Part shown: in pieces, positions 20,003 through 29,519 of the stretch
Layout of the letters: the number at the start of each line of letters is the position of its first letter
Numbering within the stretch: position 1 is the first letter of the stretch
NCBI RefSeq assembly: GCF_004362215.1
Contig: NZ_SNWR01000001.1
Span: 1,426,001-1,490,000 of the forward strand
From: Paractinoplanes brasiliensis
GTDB lineage: Bacteria > Actinomycetota > Actinomycetes > Mycobacteriales > Micromonosporaceae
Direction: 5' to 3'
DNA: 64,000 nt
Position numbers and translations under genes: made by a program
Notes under the pieces: model-generated
What the model saw: only the letters and a program-made list of their open reading frames with translations
What the model was told of the DNA's origin: nothing
The model's database searches: none

Positions 20003-20634
20003 GCGGGTTCTTTCACCAGCACGGATACGGCACGGGCCCCGGCGACCGCGGACACCAGAACCGCGTGCCGGGGCTCGGGCACATCCAGGAACCGGTCGGC
20101 TCGAATGGCAGCGAGCGGAGCCAGGGACGGGGCGGACAGAATCGCCTCCACCGCGGCGCGATCGCCGCCGGTGACGAGCACGGTCAGATCCCGTACGGAG
20201 GGAAGAAGAATGCGCCCCACAATGCCGGCGCCATCGGCAGCGGCCGCCTTCGCCTGATTGTCGCGGCGGCGCGCGAAACGTTGCTGCGACCACCCGCCCG
20301 CCGCCGTGCGCCCCTGCACGTAATTCCGGTCCACCTTGGAATCCACGAGCTCGGCGCCCACGGCGATGCCCGCCGCCACTGCCCCCTTGCGCGCGAGCAG
20401 AAGCCCCATCCGGCGGGGTCGCCGCGCGATTTCCATGAGCTCGGCGATTGTTTCCGCCTTCCCCGCGCCGGGCGGCGTGTGCCAGGTCGCCGTCGCCCCG
20501 TCCTCGGCGGTCAAGGTCAAACCCGTTTCCCGGTACGCCCCGTGACGGCGCTCGAAGTTCTCCAGCCATCGCGGCAGCCGCTCCGGCGCGACATCCACCC
20601 ATTTCCCGCCGCCCGCGGCCGCCCGTTCACCCAT
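19999..20634 (-). CDS. acVLRF1-family peptidyl-tRNA hydrolase/release factor-like protein
   Basis: 211 residues from ATG 20634. It contains GRTAAGGWSQQRFARRRDNQA, the VLRF1 signature with the conserved glutamine near the catalytic GGxxxQ-like loop, in an eRF1-like alpha/beta domain. Eukaryotic Vms1/ANKZF1 relatives release peptides from stalled 60S ribosomes; actinobacterial members are thought to act in ribosome rescue. Its start is 23 bp from the divergent AlkD-like gene; its 3' end overlaps the peptidase stop by 4 bp. Confidence 0.82.
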   Translation of the reverse strand: MGERAAAGGGKWVDVAPERLPRWLENFERRHGAYRETGLTLTAEDGATATWHTPPGAGKAETIAELMEIARRPRRMGLLLARKGAVAAGIAVGAELVDSKVDRNYVQGRTAAGGWSQQRFARRRDNQAKAAAADGAGIVGRILLPSVRDLTVLVTGGDRAAVEAILSAPSLAPLAAIRADRFLDVPEPRHAVLVSAVAGARAVSVLVKEPA

Positions 20635-20657
20635 TCCTGTCACACTACGGTGGCAGG

Positions 20658-21335
20658 ATGCGCGGCATGAACGACCTGCTGGCGCGCCTCGACGAACACT
20701 TCCGGCCGGCCGCCGACCCGGAACGCGCGACGGGCATGGCGGCGTACATGAAAAACCGGTTCGAGTTCCTGGGGCTGCCCGCTCCCGTCGTGCAAAAGCT
20801 GGCCAAGGCGGCACAGGCCGGGCTGCCGCGTCCCTCCGAAGACGAGTTGCGCACCATCGCGCTCGAGTTGTGGGCCCGCCCCGAGCGCGAATACCAATAC
20901 GTGGCGTGTTCCTACCTGATCCGCCACGTCGACGTGCCCGGCCCCGGGTTCATCGCGACGGTGCGCGAACTGGTGACCACCAAATCGTGGTGGGACACGG
21001 TCGACCCGCTCGCCACCCGGTTCACCGGCGGCCTGGTGAAACGGCATCGCCCGCTGGCCGAGGTGATGGACGAGTGGTCGGGCGACGAGAACAAGTGGCT
21101 GATCCGCGTGGCGATCCTGCATCAGCTGCACTACGGCGCCGGCACCGACGAGGAACGGCTGTTCGCCTATTGCGCGGCCCAGGCCGGTCACCGCGACTTC
21201 TTCGTTCGCAAGGCCATCGGCTGGGCGCTCCGGCAATACGCCCGTACGGCGCCCCACGAGGTCCGGAATTTCGTCGAGTCGCACCGTTCGCTGCTGTCCG
21301 GTTTGTCGATCCGGGAAGCAACCAAACACCTCTGA
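20658..21335 (+). CDS. AlkD-like DNA alkylation repair protein
   Basis: 225 residues of HEAT-like helices. AlkD-family stretches: YMKNRFEFLGLPAPVVQKLAK, EREYQYVACSYLI, VTTKSWWDTVDPLATRFTGGLV (Trp pair and catalytic Asp region), DENKWLIRVAILHQL and DFFVRKAIGWALRQYARTAP. The family excises alkylated purines without base flipping. ATG 20658 or ATG 20667 could be the start; neither has a strong ribosome site. Confidence 0.9.
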   Translation: MRGMNDLLARLDEHFRPAADPERATGMAAYMKNRFEFLGLPAPVVQKLAKAAQAGLPRPSEDELRTIALELWARPEREYQYVACSYLIRHVDVPGPGFIATVRELVTTKSWWDTVDPLATRFTGGLVKRHRPLAEVMDEWSGDENKWLIRVAILHQLHYGAGTDEERLFAYCAAQAGHRDFFVRKAIGWALRQYARTAPHEVRNFVESHRSLLSGLSIREATKHL

Positions 21336-21350
21336 CCGCTCGCATCCCCG

Positions 21351-21953
21351 TCAGGCGGGCAGGATCAGGCGAACCGCCAGGTAGGCGATCACCAGGCTGG
21401 AGACCAGGGCCGTCACGGCCCTCCCCCGTGGTCCGGTCAGCCACCGGCCGACCAGCGAGCCGCCGCCCGCGATCGCCAGTTGCCAGCTGGCCGAGGCGAG
21501 CAGCACCCCGAGGACGAACAGCACTCCCCCGCCCTCGCCGCCCCGGCCCAGCACCAGCGCGGCGAAGTACACGACGGTGGCCGGGTTGAGCAGGGTCAGG
21601 CCGAGCACGCCCAGGTAGGCCCGCCACGGCGTGGCCGGTCGTCGATCGACGGCGGCGACACCCGGCTTGCGGAAGGCGGCCCGCGCTGTCACCGCGGCGA
21701 TGGCCAGCAGGACGACGGCCGCCACCCAGCGCAGCGGCGCGGCGATCGGGGCGATCAACCCGGCGACGGCAGCGCCCCCGGCCACCGCGATTGCGGCGAA
21801 CACCCCGTCGGCGGTTGCTGCGCCCAAGCCCGCGGCCGCGCCCACCCGCAGCGAGGTGCGGGCGCTGAGCCCGGCGATGAGCACGCCGATGGCGCCCATG
21901 GGCAGCGCGACTCCGTAGCCGGCGGTGACACCGGCCAGAAACGCCGCGCTCAT
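21351..21953 (-). CDS. LysE-family amino-acid exporter
   Basis: 200 residues, five to six hydrophobic segments. MSAAFLAGVTAGYGVALPMGAIGVLI at the N-terminus and LGLTLLNPATVVYFAALVLG in the middle are the conserved LysE/RhtB regions (the NP motif in the fourth segment). The exported substrate cannot be told. The start ATG 21953 overlaps the end of a 36-codon frame (21950-22060). Confidence 0.88.
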   Translation of the reverse strand: MSAAFLAGVTAGYGVALPMGAIGVLIAGLSARTSLRVGAAAGLGAATADGVFAAIAVAGGAAVAGLIAPIAAPLRWVAAVVLLAIAAVTARAAFRKPGVAAVDRRPATPWRAYLGVLGLTLLNPATVVYFAALVLGRGGEGGGVLFVLGVLLASASWQLAIAGGGSLVGRWLTGPRGRAVTALVSSLVIAYLAVRLILPA

Positions 21954-22060
21954 GACAGCTGCTGAGGGACCGCCGTTCCGCTGAGGACACGCTGCTGCTG
22001 TCGCGGGGCCCGATCGGCCGCGGCGACAGGGACAGCGGGATGCGTGTACGGCTTGGTCAC
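21950..22060 (-). CDS. Possible short ORF overlapping the LysE-like gene start
   Basis: 36 codons from GTG 22060 (VTKPYTHPAVPVAAADRAPRQQQRVLSG...) ending with an ATGA overlap with the exporter start. No good ribosome site. QRVLSG recalls the start of tryptophanyl-tRNA synthetases, after which the likeness stops, so it could be a gene fragment or chance. Confidence 0.2.
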   Translation of the reverse strand: MTKPYTHPAVPVAAADRAPRQQQRVLSGTAVPQQLS

Positions 22061-22202
22061 GCCCTCATGGTGCCGCCGCCGTCGCCACCGCGCGACCCAA
22101 TTACCGCGCCACCCAGCGGGCACGAGCCGCCACCTGGCCGGGGCGCCGCCGCAGACATACCGAGCGAGTTTCACGGGCGCGTGACGGGTTAAAGTGCCGA
22201 TC

Positions 22203-22898
22203 ATGGGTGTGGTTGCCGAACTTGTCCTCGTCCGGCACGGGCAGAGCCTAGCCAACGTCGCCTTCCCCGCCGCCGACGCCGACGACCTGCTCGAGGCCGA
22301 GGTCAGCGGCCGCGACGCCGAGGTCCCGCTGACCGAGCTCGGCGAGAAGCAGGCCCGCGCGCTCGGCGAGTGGATCGGGACGCTGCCCGAAAACGAGCGG
22401 CCCCAGGTCGTGATCACCTCGCCGTACCTGCGGGCGCGCGAGACGTGGCGGCTGGCCGCCGAGGCAGCCGGCGTCGACCTGCCCGAGCCCTCCACCGACG
22501 ACCGGCTGGTCGACCGGCTGCTGGGCGACCTCGAGATGCTGACCCGGGCCGCGGTCACCCAGCGCTTCCCCGGCGAGGCGCAGCGCCGTGCCGAGGCCGG
22601 CGAGTACCGATACACCCCGCCCGGCGGTGAGTCGTTCGCCGACATCGAGGTGCGGCTCGGCTCGTTCCTCGACGACCTGCACCGCGACCACGCCGGCGAA
22701 CGCGTCGTCGTCGTGGCCCACGACGCGGTGGTCCTCATGATGCGGGCCGTGATCGAGCGCCTGACCTGGGACCAGGTGCTGGCGGCCGAGCGGGAGGCGG
22801 GCAGCGTCCGCAACGCCTCCCTGAGCCGCTTCGTCGACGTCGACGGCCGGCTGGAGCTGGCCTACTACAACTCGGTCGACCACCTGCCCACCGACTGA
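22203..22898 (+). CDS. Histidine phosphatase family protein (phosphoglycerate mutase-like)
   Basis: 231 residues. LVLVRHGQSLAN carries the catalytic phosphohistidine motif RHG; PLTELGEKQARALG, VITSPYLRARETW (second Arg), GESFADIEVRL (Glu) and VVVAHDAVVLMMR (second His) complete the site. Substrates range over sugar phosphates, nucleotides and phosphoproteins; not assignable. ATG 22203 is preferred over GTG 22194. Confidence 0.9.
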   Translation: MGVVAELVLVRHGQSLANVAFPAADADDLLEAEVSGRDAEVPLTELGEKQARALGEWIGTLPENERPQVVITSPYLRARETWRLAAEAAGVDLPEPSTDDRLVDRLLGDLEMLTRAAVTQRFPGEAQRRAEAGEYRYTPPGGESFADIEVRLGSFLDDLHRDHAGERVVVVAHDAVVLMMRAVIERLTWDQVLAAEREAGSVRNASLSRFVDVDGRLELAYYNSVDHLPTD

Positions 22899-22982
22899 GC
22901 CGGCAGGTCAGGCCTTGCCCCAGGCCCGGAACTCGATGCGTTCACGTCCATGCCCGGCTTCCAGCAACGGGGGACGAGAAAA

Positions 22983-23327
22983 TCAGACGTTGAACCCGAG
23001 AGCCCGCAACTGCTCGCGGCCGTCGTCGGTGATCTTGTCGGGGCCCCACGGCGGCAGCCACACCCAGTTGATGCGGAAGTCCTTGACCAGGCCGCCGCCC
23101 GGGCCGGTGGTCAGCGCCGCACGGGTCTGGTCCTCGATGACGTCGGTGAGCGGGCAGGCCGCCGAGGTGAGCGTCATGTCGAGGGTGGCCACGTTGTCGT
23201 CGTCGACATGAGTGCCGTAGACGAGACCGAGGTCGACGACGTTGATCCCCAGCTCGGGGTCGACGACGTCCTTCATCGCCTCTTCGATGTCGTCGATGGA
23301 CGCCTTGGAAACGGCGGAGTCAGTCAT
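22983..23327 (-). CDS. sufT: SufT-like metal-sulfur cluster assembly factor (DUF59)
   Basis: 114 residues: MKDVVDPELGINVVDLGLVYG and LTSAACPLTDVIEDQTRAAL, with the conserved cysteine of the MIP18/DUF59 fold. Family members help mature iron-sulfur proteins. It is the last gene of the SUF operon, with its start overlapping the sufU stop. Confidence 0.92.
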   Translation of the reverse strand: MTDSAVSKASIDDIEEAMKDVVDPELGINVVDLGLVYGTHVDDDNVATLDMTLTSAACPLTDVIEDQTRAALTTGPGGGLVKDFRINWVWLPPWGPDKITDDGREQLRALGFNV

Positions 23328-23785
23328 GCCTTCACCCCTGAGGAAGAAACGTCAACACCAGCGCGAGCCGCCGCGTCCTTGAACGCCATCCACGGCAGCA
23401 GCGCGCACTTCACCCGGGCCGGGAACTTGGCCACCCCGGCGAACGCTACCCCGTCGCCGAGCACGTCCTCGTCCGGTTCGACCTGGCCACGCCCCTGCAT
23501 CAGCTCCACGAACGCGTCGTGAATTCCCGCCGCCTCGGACACCGTGCGGCCGGAGAGCAGCTCGTGCAGCACCGAGGCGGAGGCCTGGCTGATCGAGCAC
23601 CCCAGCCCGTCGTACGAAATGTCCGCGAAACCACCGTCAGCAGCGGCGACCCGTACGGTGATCTCGTCGCCGCACGTGGGATTGACGTGATGCGCCTCAC
23701 CCTGGAACGGGTCGCGCAGCCCACGCCCGTGCGGGTGCTTGTAGTGATCCAGGATGATCTCCTGGTAGAGCCCGTCGAGCATCAT
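23324..23785 (-). CDS. sufU: SUF scaffold/sulfur acceptor SufU
   Basis: 153 residues. The three zinc/sulfur-binding cysteines are in NPTCGDE, DGLGCSISQA and FPARVKCALLPW, with the conserved Asp of PTCGDE. The 18-20 residue insertion relative to IscU (LMQGRGQVEPDEDVLGDGVAF) marks it as SufU. It takes persulfide sulfur from SufS. Start and stop overlap sufS and sufT. Confidence 0.95.
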   Translation of the reverse strand: MMLDGLYQEIILDHYKHPHGRGLRDPFQGEAHHVNPTCGDEITVRVAAADGGFADISYDGLGCSISQASASVLHELLSGRTVSEAAGIHDAFVELMQGRGQVEPDEDVLGDGVAFAGVAKFPARVKCALLPWMAFKDAAARAGVDVSSSGVKA

Positions 23786-25005
23786 CCGAACACCTTCCGG
23801 ACCTGGTCGAGGCCGCGGGCGAGGGCGTCGATCTCGTCCGTGGTCGTGTAGAGGTAGAACGACGCGCGGGTCATCGCCGGCACCCCGAACCGAACGCAGG
23901 TCGGCTTGGCGCAGTGATGACCGACCCGCACCTCGACACCGAGCGCGTCGAGGATCTGGCCGACGTCGTGCGGGTGCACCCCGTCGAGGGCGAACGACAG
24001 CGTGCCGCCGCGGCCCTCGGGGGTGGCCGGCCCGAAGATGCGGACACCCGGCACGTCGGTGAGGGTCTTGAGCGCGTACGCGGTGATGTCCTGTTCGTGC
24101 TGGTGGACGGCCTCCATGCCGAGCGCGCTCAGGTAGTCGACGGCCACCCCGAGACCCACCGCCTCGGCGATCGGGGGTGTGCCCGCCTCGAACCGGGCCG
24201 GCGGCGCGGCATAGGTCGTGCCGTTCATCGTGACCGTCTCGATCATCGAACCGCCGGCCAGGAACGGCGGCATGGCGGCCAGCAGCTCGTAGCGGCCCCA
24301 GAGCACGCCGATGCCGGTCGGCCCGAGCATCTTGTGGCCGGTGAACGCGATGAAGTCGGCCCCGAGCGCCCGCACGTCGACCGGCAGGTGCGGCACCGAC
24401 TGGGAGCAGTCGAGCATCACCAGCGCGCCGGCCGCGTGGGCCTCGGCGATGATCGGCGCCACGTCGTTGATCGTGCCGAGCACGTTCGACATGTGCACCA
24501 CCGACACGATCTTCGTACGCTCGTTGATCAGGCCGTCCTCGGGACGGAGCCGGCCCTCGTCGGTCACGCCGAACCAGCGCAGCGTGGCGCCCGTACGCTC
24601 ACACAGCAGCTGCCACGGCACGATGTTCGAGTGGTGCTCCATCTCGGAGATCACGATCTCGTCGCCCGGCTTGAGGGCGAGGTGCTGCCCCAGCGAGTGG
24701 GCGACCAGGTTGATCGCCTCGGTCGAGTTCTTGGTGAATACGATCTCGTCGGGGGTGCCCGCGTTGACGAAGGCCGCGATCTTGCCGCGGGCCTCCTCGT
24801 ACGCCGACGTGGCCTCGGTGCCGAGCGTGTGCACCGAGCGGGACACGTTGCCGTTGTGCCGCTCGTTGTGCAGGCGCATGGCCTCGATCACCTGCGAGGG
24901 TTTCTGCGAGGTGTTCGCGCTGTCCAGATACACCAGCGGGTGGCCGTTGACCTCCCGCGTCAGGATCGGGAAGTCGGCTCGGACCCGGGCCACGTCGAAC
25001 GTCAT
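23782..25005 (-). CDS. sufS: Cysteine desulfurase SufS
   Basis: 407 residues. PLP lysine in FIAFTGHKMLGPTGIGVLWG; persulfide cysteine in RVGHHCAKPTCVRFG; cofactor-site residues EMEHHSNIVPW and LDCSQSVPH. It makes the sulfur used for cluster synthesis and passes it to SufU. ATG 25005 follows AGGA. It lies between sufC and sufU. Confidence 0.96.
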   Translation of the reverse strand: MTFDVARVRADFPILTREVNGHPLVYLDSANTSQKPSQVIEAMRLHNERHNGNVSRSVHTLGTEATSAYEEARGKIAAFVNAGTPDEIVFTKNSTEAINLVAHSLGQHLALKPGDEIVISEMEHHSNIVPWQLLCERTGATLRWFGVTDEGRLRPEDGLINERTKIVSVVHMSNVLGTINDVAPIIAEAHAAGALVMLDCSQSVPHLPVDVRALGADFIAFTGHKMLGPTGIGVLWGRYELLAAMPPFLAGGSMIETVTMNGTTYAAPPARFEAGTPPIAEAVGLGVAVDYLSALGMEAVHQHEQDITAYALKTLTDVPGVRIFGPATPEGRGGTLSFALDGVHPHDVGQILDALGVEVRVGHHCAKPTCVRFGVPAMTRASFYLYTTTDEIDALARGLDQVRKVFG

Positions 25006-25022
25006 TGTCCTGTAATCCCCCG

Positions 25023-25780
<758 letters not shown>

Positions 25781-25784
<4 letters not shown>

Positions 25785-26113
25785 GGGTTTACTCCATTAC
25801 TCGGGGTCGTCGATACATAGATGTCGCCGTCGCGGATCTCGACGGGGAAGGTCGCCACCGGGGAGAACGCGGGCGGGCCGCTCGGTTCCCCGGTGCGCAG
25901 GTCGAACCGGGAGCCGTGCAGCCAGCACTCGAGCGTGCACCCGTCGATCTCCCCCTCGGAGAGCGGGACCGCGGCGTGGGAGCACTCATCGCGTACGGCG
26001 TAGAAGTTGTCGTCGTCGGCGTGCACCACGGCGATGTCGACGCCGTCGACCTCGACCGAGATCACCGTGCCCTTGGCGACGTCCGCCGCCGCGCCGACGA
26101 GTTCGAAGGTCAT
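25781..26113 (-). CDS. Rieske-type ferredoxin in the SUF operon
   Basis: 110 residues with a complete Rieske [2Fe-2S] site: CSH (DECSHAAVPL) and CWLH (TLECWLHGSRFDLRTG). A soluble NirD-like/bphF-like ferredoxin, an electron carrier, possibly for cluster assembly. It overlaps sufD and sufC by 4 bp each. This insertion between sufD and sufC is common in actinobacteria. Confidence 0.93.
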
Positions 26114-27240
26114 GAGGAGTACTCCGCCAGACGTGACTCGATGGCGTCTCCCAGCCGCTCGCGCAGCTCCTCGACCGGGATCTTGTTGATCAGCTCGACG
26201 AAGAACCCGCGCACCACCAGCCGGCGCGCCTCGGCCTCGGGAATGCCGCGCGCCATCAGGTAGAACAGCTGCTCGTCGTCGAAGCGGCCGGTCGCGCTGG
26301 CGTGCCCGGCGCCGACGATCTCGCCCGTCTCGATCTCGAGGTTGGGCACCGAGTGGGCCACCGCCCCGTCGGTCAGGATCAGGTTCCGGTTGATCTCGTA
26401 CGTCTCGGTGCCCGTCGCCGCCGCGCGGATGAGCACGTCGCCGACCCAGACGGTCTGCGCCGACGCGCCCTGCAGGGCGCCCCGGTAGCCGACGTAGCTG
26501 CGGCAGTCCGGCACCGAGTGGTCGACCAGCTGGCGGTGCTCGAAGTGCTGGCCGGCGTCGGCGAAGTAGAGGCCCCACAGCTCGGCGTCACCGCCGCGGC
26601 CGGTGTACTCGACCGAGGTGAACTGGCGGACCAGGTCGCCGCCCAGGGCCACCTGGACGTGACTGGCGCGGGCGTCGCGGCCAAGGCGGATCCGGACGTG
26701 CTGCGCCTGCACCGCGCCGGCGTCCCAGTCGGCGATCGTGACGAAGGTCAGCTGAGCGCTGTCGCCGACCACGACCTCGATGTTGTCGGCCAGGGTGGCC
26801 GTGCCGGTCTGCTCGAGCACCAGCGTGACCTTGGCGAACGCGCCGATCTTGACGAACGTGCGCGCGGCCGCGGCCTCGCCGCCCTTGCCGACCAGCCGGA
26901 TCACGACGGCCTGCTCGGGCTCGGTCTCGGGTGCGACCTCGATCAGCGTCACGCCGTCGGACGAGCCGTACGCCAGGGCGCTGATCCGGTCGAACGGCGT
27001 GAGCACCGGCTCGACCGTCGCCCCGGCGGTCACGCTGACACCGGCGGGCAGCTCACCCGTCTCAAGCTGCGGCGCGGTGCCGGTCAGCGCCGTGGCGGTG
27101 ACCAGCTCGCGCAGCCGCTTGATCGGGGTGAAGCGCCACTCCTCCTCCAGGCCGTTGACGGCCGGGAACTCGGTGACGTCGAACGACGACAGCACCTGCG
27201 ACTTGGTGCTGGGCGGGGCAATCGTGGTTTCCGTGGTCAT
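26110..27240 (-). CDS. sufD: SUF complex subunit SufD
   Basis: 376 residues from ATG 27240. The beta-helix SufB/SufD core ends in ATGRFDDEQLFYLMARGIPEAEARRLVVRGFFVELINKIPVEELRERL. It pairs with SufB and SufC. N-terminal residues 1-60 are variable, as usual. Its stop overlaps the Rieske gene; sufB ends 4 bp upstream. Confidence 0.95.
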   Translation of the reverse strand: MTTETTIAPPSTKSQVLSSFDVTEFPAVNGLEEEWRFTPIKRLRELVTATALTGTAPQLETGELPAGVSVTAGATVEPVLTPFDRISALAYGSSDGVTLIEVAPETEPEQAVVIRLVGKGGEAAAARTFVKIGAFAKVTLVLEQTGTATLADNIEVVVGDSAQLTFVTIADWDAGAVQAQHVRIRLGRDARASHVQVALGGDLVRQFTSVEYTGRGGDAELWGLYFADAGQHFEHRQLVDHSVPDCRSYVGYRGALQGASAQTVWVGDVLIRAAATGTETYEINRNLILTDGAVAHSVPNLEIETGEIVGAGHASATGRFDDEQLFYLMARGIPEAEARRLVVRGFFVELINKIPVEELRERLGDAIESRLAEYSS

Positions 27241-27244
27241 GGTT

Positions 27245-28666
27245 TTAGCCGACCGCGCCTTCCATCTGGAGCTCAATGAGACGGTTCAGTTCGAGGGCGT
27301 ACTCCATCGGCAGCTCCTTGGCGATCGGCTCGATGAAGCCGCGCACGATCATCGCCATCGCCTCGTCCTCGGAGAGACCGCGGCTCATCAGGTAGAAGAG
27401 CTGGTCCTCGCTGACCTTGGAGACGGTCGCCTCGTGCCCCATCGCCACGTCGTCCTCGCGGATGTCGACGTACGGGTAGGTGTCCGAGCGGGAGATCGTG
27501 TCGACCAGGAGCGCGTCGCACTTGACCGTGCTCTTGGAGCGCGACGAGCCCTCCAGCACCTGCACGAGGCCCCGGTACGACGTGCGGCCGCCGCCCCGGG
27601 CGATCGACTTCGAGACGATCGTCGAGGAGGTGTGCGGCGCGGCGTGCACCATCTTGGCCCCGGCGTCCTGGTGCTGGCCCTCGCCGGCCATGGCCACGCT
27701 GAGCACCTCGCCCTTGGCGTGCGGGCCGGTCATGTAGACGGCCGGGTACTTCATCGTCACCTTGGAGCCGATGTTGCCGTCGATCCACTCCATGGTCGCG
27801 CCCTCTTCGCAGGTGGCGCGCTTGGTGACCAGGTTGTAGACGTTGTTCGACCAGTTCTGGATGGTCGTGTAACGCACCCGGGCGTTCTTCTTCACGACAA
27901 TCTCGACGACCGCGGAGTGCAGCGAGTCCGACGAGTAGATCGGCGCGGTGCAGCCCTCGACGTAGTGCACGTAGCTGCCCTCGTCGGCGATGATCAGCGT
28001 CCGCTCGAACTGGCCCATGTTCTCGGTGTTGATCCGGAAGTAGGCCTGCAGCGGGATCTCGACGTGCACGCCCTTCGGCACGTAGATGAAGGAGCCGCCC
28101 GACCACACCGACGTGTTCAGCGCGGCGAACTTGTTGTCGCCGACCGGGATGACGGTGCCGAAGTACTCCTTGAAGATGTCCTCGTGCTCCTTGAGGGCGG
28201 TGTCGGTGTCGAGGAAGACGACACCCTGCTCCTCGAGATCCTCACGGATCTTGTGGTAGACGACCTCGGACTCGTACTGCGCGGCGACGCCGGCCACCAG
28301 GCGCTGCTTCTCGGCCTCGGGGATGCCCAGCCGGTCGTACGTGGCCTTGATGTCCTCGGGCAGATCTTCCCAGCTGGCCGCCTGCTTCTCGGTCGAGCGC
28401 ACGAAGTACTTGATGTTCTGGAAGTCGATGCCGGTGAGGTCCGCGCCCCACGACGGCATCGGCTTGCGGTCGAACAGCCGCAGGCCCTTGAGCCGGAGGT
28501 TGAGCATCCACTCGGGCTCGTTCTTCTTCGCGGAGATGTCGCGCACCACGGCCTCGGACAGACCGCGCTGAGCCGCGGCGCCCGCGACGTCGGCGTCGGC
28601 CCAGCCGTACTCGTACTTGCCCAGGGCGGCGAGGTGCTCTTCCTGAGTAGCGATCTGGTCGGTCAT
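27245..28666 (-). CDS. sufB: SUF scaffold subunit SufB
   Basis: 473 residues. Conserved SufB stretches: GVVFLDTDTALKEHEDIFKEYFGTVIP, FRINTENMGQFERTLIIADEGSYVHYVEGCTAP (cluster-related Cys) and the C-terminal ATVSKVSEDQLFYLMSRGLSEDEAMAMIVRGF. ATG 28666 follows AAGGAC and overlaps the sufR stop by ATGA. It builds the nascent [4Fe-4S] cluster. Confidence 0.97.
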   Translation of the reverse strand: MTDQIATQEEHLAALGKYEYGWADADVAGAAAQRGLSEAVVRDISAKKNEPEWMLNLRLKGLRLFDRKPMPSWGADLTGIDFQNIKYFVRSTEKQAASWEDLPEDIKATYDRLGIPEAEKQRLVAGVAAQYESEVVYHKIREDLEEQGVVFLDTDTALKEHEDIFKEYFGTVIPVGDNKFAALNTSVWSGGSFIYVPKGVHVEIPLQAYFRINTENMGQFERTLIIADEGSYVHYVEGCTAPIYSSDSLHSAVVEIVVKKNARVRYTTIQNWSNNVYNLVTKRATCEEGATMEWIDGNIGSKVTMKYPAVYMTGPHAKGEVLSVAMAGEGQHQDAGAKMVHAAPHTSSTIVSKSIARGGGRTSYRGLVQVLEGSSRSKSTVKCDALLVDTISRSDTYPYVDIREDDVAMGHEATVSKVSEDQLFYLMSRGLSEDEAMAMIVRGFIEPIAKELPMEYALELNRLIELQMEGAVG

Positions 28667-29412
28667 TTATTTGTCCTTAGTGTGGCTGTCTTCATTCCGT
28701 TTTTGGGCGGCGGCGGGCTGGTTGGACGGGGGATTCCTGGGATGTGCGTGGTGCACACCCCATCGCCGTGCGCGATGGTGGCGAGACGCTGGACGTGCGT
28801 GCCGATGAGCCTGGAGATGACCTCGGTCTCGGCGTCGCAGAGCTGAGGGAACTCGGCGGCCACGTGCGCCACCGGGCAGTGATGCTGGCAGAGCTGCCCG
28901 CCGGTCGCGATCGTCGACGCGTTGGCAGCGTAGCCCTCGGCGGTCAGCGCCTCAGCGAGCGCCTCCGCCCGGGCCATCGGGTCGTCGCCGGCCTCCTCGA
29001 GCGCGGCGCGGCACCTCTCCTCGAGCGCCACCACCTGGGCCGACGCGAAGGCGGTGACGCCCTCGGGACCGTGCTGCTGAGCGATCCAGCGCAGCGCGGC
29101 GGTCGCGATGCCGTCGTAGAAGTGCGGGAACGACTCGCGGGCGGCGGCCGTGAGCACGAACGTCTTGGCCGGGCGGCCGCGGCCACGAGGACCGGAGTTG
29201 CGGACCTCACGCGCCTCGACCAGGCTCTCGGCGAGCATCGCGTCCAGATGCTTGCGGATCGCCGCCGGGCTCAGCCCGAGACAGGCGCCGAGCTCGGCCG
29301 CGGTGGCCGAACCCCGCTCCAGCAGCAGCTGGGCGACCCGGTCACGGGTGCGTCCGTCGGATGCGGTGGCGGACGCCACAGCCCCGGTCCGGATCAGCAC
29401 CTCGTTTTTCAC
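28663..29412 (-). CDS. sufR: Iron-sulfur-sensing repressor SufR
   Basis: 249 residues. An ArsR/DeoR-like winged HTH (GSATAAELGACLGLSPAAIRKHLDAMLAESLVEARE, about 34-69) and a cysteine-rich C-terminus with Cys175, Cys179, Cys192 and Cys220, the cluster-binding region of SufR (CQHHCPVAHVAAEFPQLCDAE). It represses the suf operon when clusters are sufficient. GTG 29412 has no ribosome site and may be leaderless. It heads an eight-gene operon in which nearly all genes overlap. Confidence 0.93.
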   Translation of the reverse strand: MKNEVLIRTGAVASATASDGRTRDRVAQLLLERGSATAAELGACLGLSPAAIRKHLDAMLAESLVEAREVRNSGPRGRGRPAKTFVLTAAARESFPHFYDGIATAALRWIAQQHGPEGVTAFASAQVVALEERCRAALEEAGDDPMARAEALAEALTAEGYAANASTIATGGQLCQHHCPVAHVAAEFPQLCDAETEVISRLIGTHVQRLATIAHGDGVCTTHIPGIPRPTSPPPPKNGMKTATLRTNK

Positions 29413-29519
29413 TACGCCAACGTTACGTATTTCCGCGGAGGCCCGCAAACCGGCCCCCCGGTGATCCATACCACCGCGGCGCGGGAGCGGCCACTTTCAA
29501 GATCAATTGCCTGCGTACG

